Positions 62,195 through 64,000 of a stretch of 64,000 nt of DNA are shown here, one piece after another. The stretch is from Candidatus Thiothrix sulfatifontis (GTDB taxonomy: Bacteria; Pseudomonadota; Gammaproteobacteria; Thiotrichales; Thiotrichaceae). The stretch lies in assembly GCA_022828425.1 (NCBI GenBank), contig CP094685.1, positions 2,046,001-2,110,000 of the forward strand, in the 5' to 3' direction. The notes under the pieces are model-generated. The model saw only the letters and a list, made by a program, of their open reading frames with translations. It was not told the origin of the DNA and did no database searches. Position 1 is the stretch's first letter. Each line of letters starts with the position of its first letter. The translations under genes and the position numbers were made by a program.

Positions 62195-63316
62195 ATGACT
62201 GATACAAATACCGAACGCAATTTAAAATTGCACATGCGCCAATGCATTCAAAAAGTAGCCACAGGCCCTGAATACAGCAAGGACTTGAGCTATGAGGATG
62301 CGTACTATGCGATGCGCCACATTTTAAGTGGTGACGCCGATCCGGTGCAGGTGGCGGTTTACTTTATTGCTTTGCGCATGAAGCGGGAAACCGACGAAGA
62401 AAATCGGGGAACCTTACAAGCGTTGATTGATACCTCGGTGATTCAGACGGCGGCGGTGGACGAAATCCTCGATGTGTCTGACCCGTATGACGGCTATACA
62501 CGCGGTGTGCCAGCGTCTACGTTTGTGCCAGTGGTATTGGCCAGCATGGGCGTACACGCGGTCTTGCACGGTTTGGAGCAAGTCGGTCCGAAATTCGGCG
62601 CAACGCACCACAAAGTGTTGCAAGCGTCGGGTATCAATGTGAATTTGACCCCGGCAGAAGCGGTGGCGCAATTGGAACGGATCGGTTGGACTTACCTCGA
62701 CCAACGCCAATTTGCGGCGGGTTTGCACGATTTGATTCCCATCCGCCAGCGCATGATTAAGCGTCAGGTGCTGACCACGGTAGAAACCATGTTGGGGCCG
62801 ATTCGCGGGCGGGTAAAAACGCATTGCATGGGCGGGTATGTGCACAAGGCTTACCCACCGATTTATGCGTCATTGGCGCGGCAGGCGGGGTTTGATAGTG
62901 CTATGTTTGTGCGCGGTGTTGAGGGCGGGGTAATTCCTTCGCTGCAACAAGCGGGCAAGCTGTTCTATTACTACGACAAGGGTGAGGTGCAGCAGCGTGA
63001 CCTTGACCCCAAAGCGTTTGGGTTGCAAGCCGATGTGCGGGCAGTTCCCTTGCCGGATGATTTGCCCGCAGCACCCGTGATAGGGGATGAGATTGCGACC
63101 ACGGTTGATAGCGATGCGTTGGCAGCCAGAGCCGCTGCAATGGGTATCGCGGCACTGGGTGGCGAAACAGGTTTGATGTACGACAGTCTGGTATACTCCG
63201 CCTCGATCTGTCTGGCGCATTTGGGCCGTTACGGTTCGATACAGGAGGCCGCTGATGCGGTACGTGCGATGCTGAATAGCGGTAAAGCACTGGAAACACT
63301 GCGTGCTGCGGCGTAA
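62195..63316 (+). CDS. anthranilate phosphoribosyltransferase-like protein (TrpD2/YbiB-like)
   Basis: 373 residues. Two-domain fold of nucleoside phosphorylase III/TrpD: helical DLSYEDAYYAMRHILSGDADPVQVAVYF, then a Gly-rich region GVPASTFVPVVLASMG, KFGATHHKVLQASG and FVRGVEGGVIPS. The phosphate-binding GTGGD-type loop is not conserved, which fits the TrpD2 group, whose members bind nucleic acid rather than make tryptophan. Start may be ATG 62195 or ATG 62180. Confidence 0.85.
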   Translation: MTDTNTERNLKLHMRQCIQKVATGPEYSKDLSYEDAYYAMRHILSGDADPVQVAVYFIALRMKRETDEENRGTLQALIDTSVIQTAAVDEILDVSDPYDGYTRGVPASTFVPVVLASMGVHAVLHGLEQVGPKFGATHHKVLQASGINVNLTPAEAVAQLERIGWTYLDQRQFAAGLHDLIPIRQRMIKRQVLTTVETMLGPIRGRVKTHCMGGYVHKAYPPIYASLARQAGFDSAMFVRGVEGGVIPSLQQAGKLFYYYDKGEVQQRDLDPKAFGLQADVRAVPLPDDLPAAPVIGDEIATTVDSDALAARAAAMGIAALGGETGLMYDSLVYSASICLAHLGRYGSIQEAADAVRAMLNSGKALETLRAAA

Positions 63317-63360
63317 ATGGCAGCGCGTTTATTTTCATTTTATTTAGAGAGGACATGACA

Positions 63361-63558
63361 ATGAATATGCAGTATTACAACGCTGTAGTAGAAATGGAAA
63401 AAGCAGGCGTTGACCCTGAGTTCCTGCAAGGCTGGCAAGGTGGCTACCTGCTTAACCCGATGCGTGAAGAGCAGCGTCTGACTGAAGCCTATGAAGCGGG
63501 CTATGCTGCTGGTCAGGAAAAGGACATGGAAGCTTACAAAGAGTGGCTTGCTGCTTAA
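63361..63558 (+). CDS. small conserved hypothetical protein
   Basis: 65 residues, acidic, predicted helical, with QGWQGGYLLN and AYEAGYAAGQEKDMEAY. Loosely similar in pattern to ribosome-modulation-type small proteins, but not enough to assign. ATG 63361 lies 7 bases after AGAGGA; ATG 63355 is too close to it. It follows the TrpD2-like gene by 44 bases and has its own terminator. Confidence 0.75.
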   Translation: MNMQYYNAVVEMEKAGVDPEFLQGWQGGYLLNPMREEQRLTEAYEAGYAAGQEKDMEAYKEWLAA

Positions 63559-63584
63559 GCAATACACGGTATTGTGAGAACACG

Positions 63585-63612
63585 AAAAGCGAGCTGCGGC
63601 TCGCTTTTTTAT
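63585..63612 (+). terminator. terminator after the small conserved gene
   Basis: AAAAGCGAG / CTCGCTTTTTT with a six-base loop; standard rho-independent terminator. Confidence 0.9.
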
Positions 63613-63720
63613 TGTCGCCCATTTGGGTACGTTTGTCGGGTATTTGCTTAAGCTTATGATGTCATTAGGAACACAATGTTTCCTATACAGTGATTCAATA
63701 ACGATAAGCGAGTATCCATT

Positions 63721-64000
63721 TTGATTACGCAACTAGTAACTGCCATACGTGAATTGCGTGATATTGTCCCGGCTTGGGACTTGCTCACACGCCAAGCGCT
63801 CGAACCCAATGTTTTTTACGAAAGTTGGGCATTATTGCCTGCGTTAGAAGCGTTAGTGCCACCAGAAGTCTCGGTTGTGGTGTTGTTGGTGTGGGCAGAC
63901 ACGGCGCATTCACGCCTCATGGGATTAGTGCCGCTGGTCAAAACCCAAACCTATCAGAAATTTCCGGCCTGTCATTGGATGAACTGGTTGCATCCGCATT
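63721..64000 (+). CDS. GNAT-like (BioF2/CelD-type) protein, 5' part only
   Basis: The frame is open from a stop at 63691 to the right edge. The best start is TTG 63721 (no ATG or GTG nearby). About 93 codons are visible, beginning ITQLVTAIRELRDIVPAWDLL and containing FYESWALLPALEAL and LVPLVKT. This pattern matches the N-terminal half of GNAT proteins linked to cellulose or exopolysaccharide synthesis (CelD/BioF2-like). The catalytic part lies outside the window. Confidence 0.65.
   Translation, partial: MITQLVTAIRELRDIVPAWDLLTRQALEPNVFYESWALLPALEALVPPEVSVVVLLVWADTAHSRLMGLVPLVKTQTYQKFPACHWMNWLHPH

Overview
The window looks like chromosomal DNA of a free-living gammaproteobacterium, most likely a Thiothrix-like (Thiotrichales) bacterium. 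The reasons are the gene orders thrS-infC-rpmI-rplT-pheS-pheT-ihfA and pyrG-kdsA-eno-ftsB-ispD, moderate GC, glycolate oxidase glcDEF, and a large exopolysaccharide locus. The genus is an inference; no rRNA gene is present. No CRISPR array, prophage or intact insertion sequence was seen.

Layout. 1-4.3 kb (minus): a very large secreted DUF1800 protein that runs off the left edge and is split by one frameshift, preceded by a small coiled-coil lipoprotein. 4.9-6.8 kb: htpG with a near-perfect sigma-32 promoter. 6.9-14.7 kb: tRNA-Val, the translation operon thrS to ihfA plus a MerR-like gene, tRNA-Pro and tRNA-Arg. 14.7-19.1 kb: a coupled PL14-like lyase and large MscS-type channel, then a two-gene HNH module. 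19.1-24.8 kb: pyrG, kdsA, eno, a low-complexity protein, ftsB and ispD. 24.8-28.6 kb: glcDEF. 28.7-36.8 kb: a photobiology island with an FeS photolyase, a second photolyase/cryptochrome, DUF2256, an HNH-like protein, an ABC1 kinase, TIGR03643/DUF2805, an atypical SDR, a DCC thiol protein, a Blc lipocalin and DUF3429. 36.9-41.1 kb: tRNA-Met, ilvI-ilvH-ilvC and a membrane acetyltransferase-like gene. 41.1-56.5 kb (minus): the exopolysaccharide locus, with dTDP-rhamnose synthesis, Wzx, Wzy-like protein, glycosyltransferases, initiating transferase, acyltransferase and tyrosine autokinase. 56.6-64 kb: an MBL hydrolase, an XRE regulator, panBCD, a Sel1 protein, a TrpD2-like protein, a small conserved protein and an edge gene.

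The most striking signal is in the photobiology island. Two divergent intergenic regions about 2 kb apart (33644-33713 and 35721-35790) carry the same ordered motifs at exactly the same spacings. In order they are CTTAAACCGCAGT, TGATTATCAG, palindromic TGTACA, TGCTAT and T(G/T)TACA. This implies that one trans-acting regulator drives four transcription units: photolyase, DUF2805-DUF2452, SDR-DCC and lipocalin-DUF3429. A light-sensing LitR/CarH-type regulator encoded elsewhere is a reasonable candidate.

Other notable points are infC starting with AUC, an 80-residue-type repeat array in the DUF1800 protein, an SDR without its catalytic tyrosine, an HNH protein lacking its first histidine, and a short dispersed repeat that has lengthened the ends of two exopolysaccharide genes.
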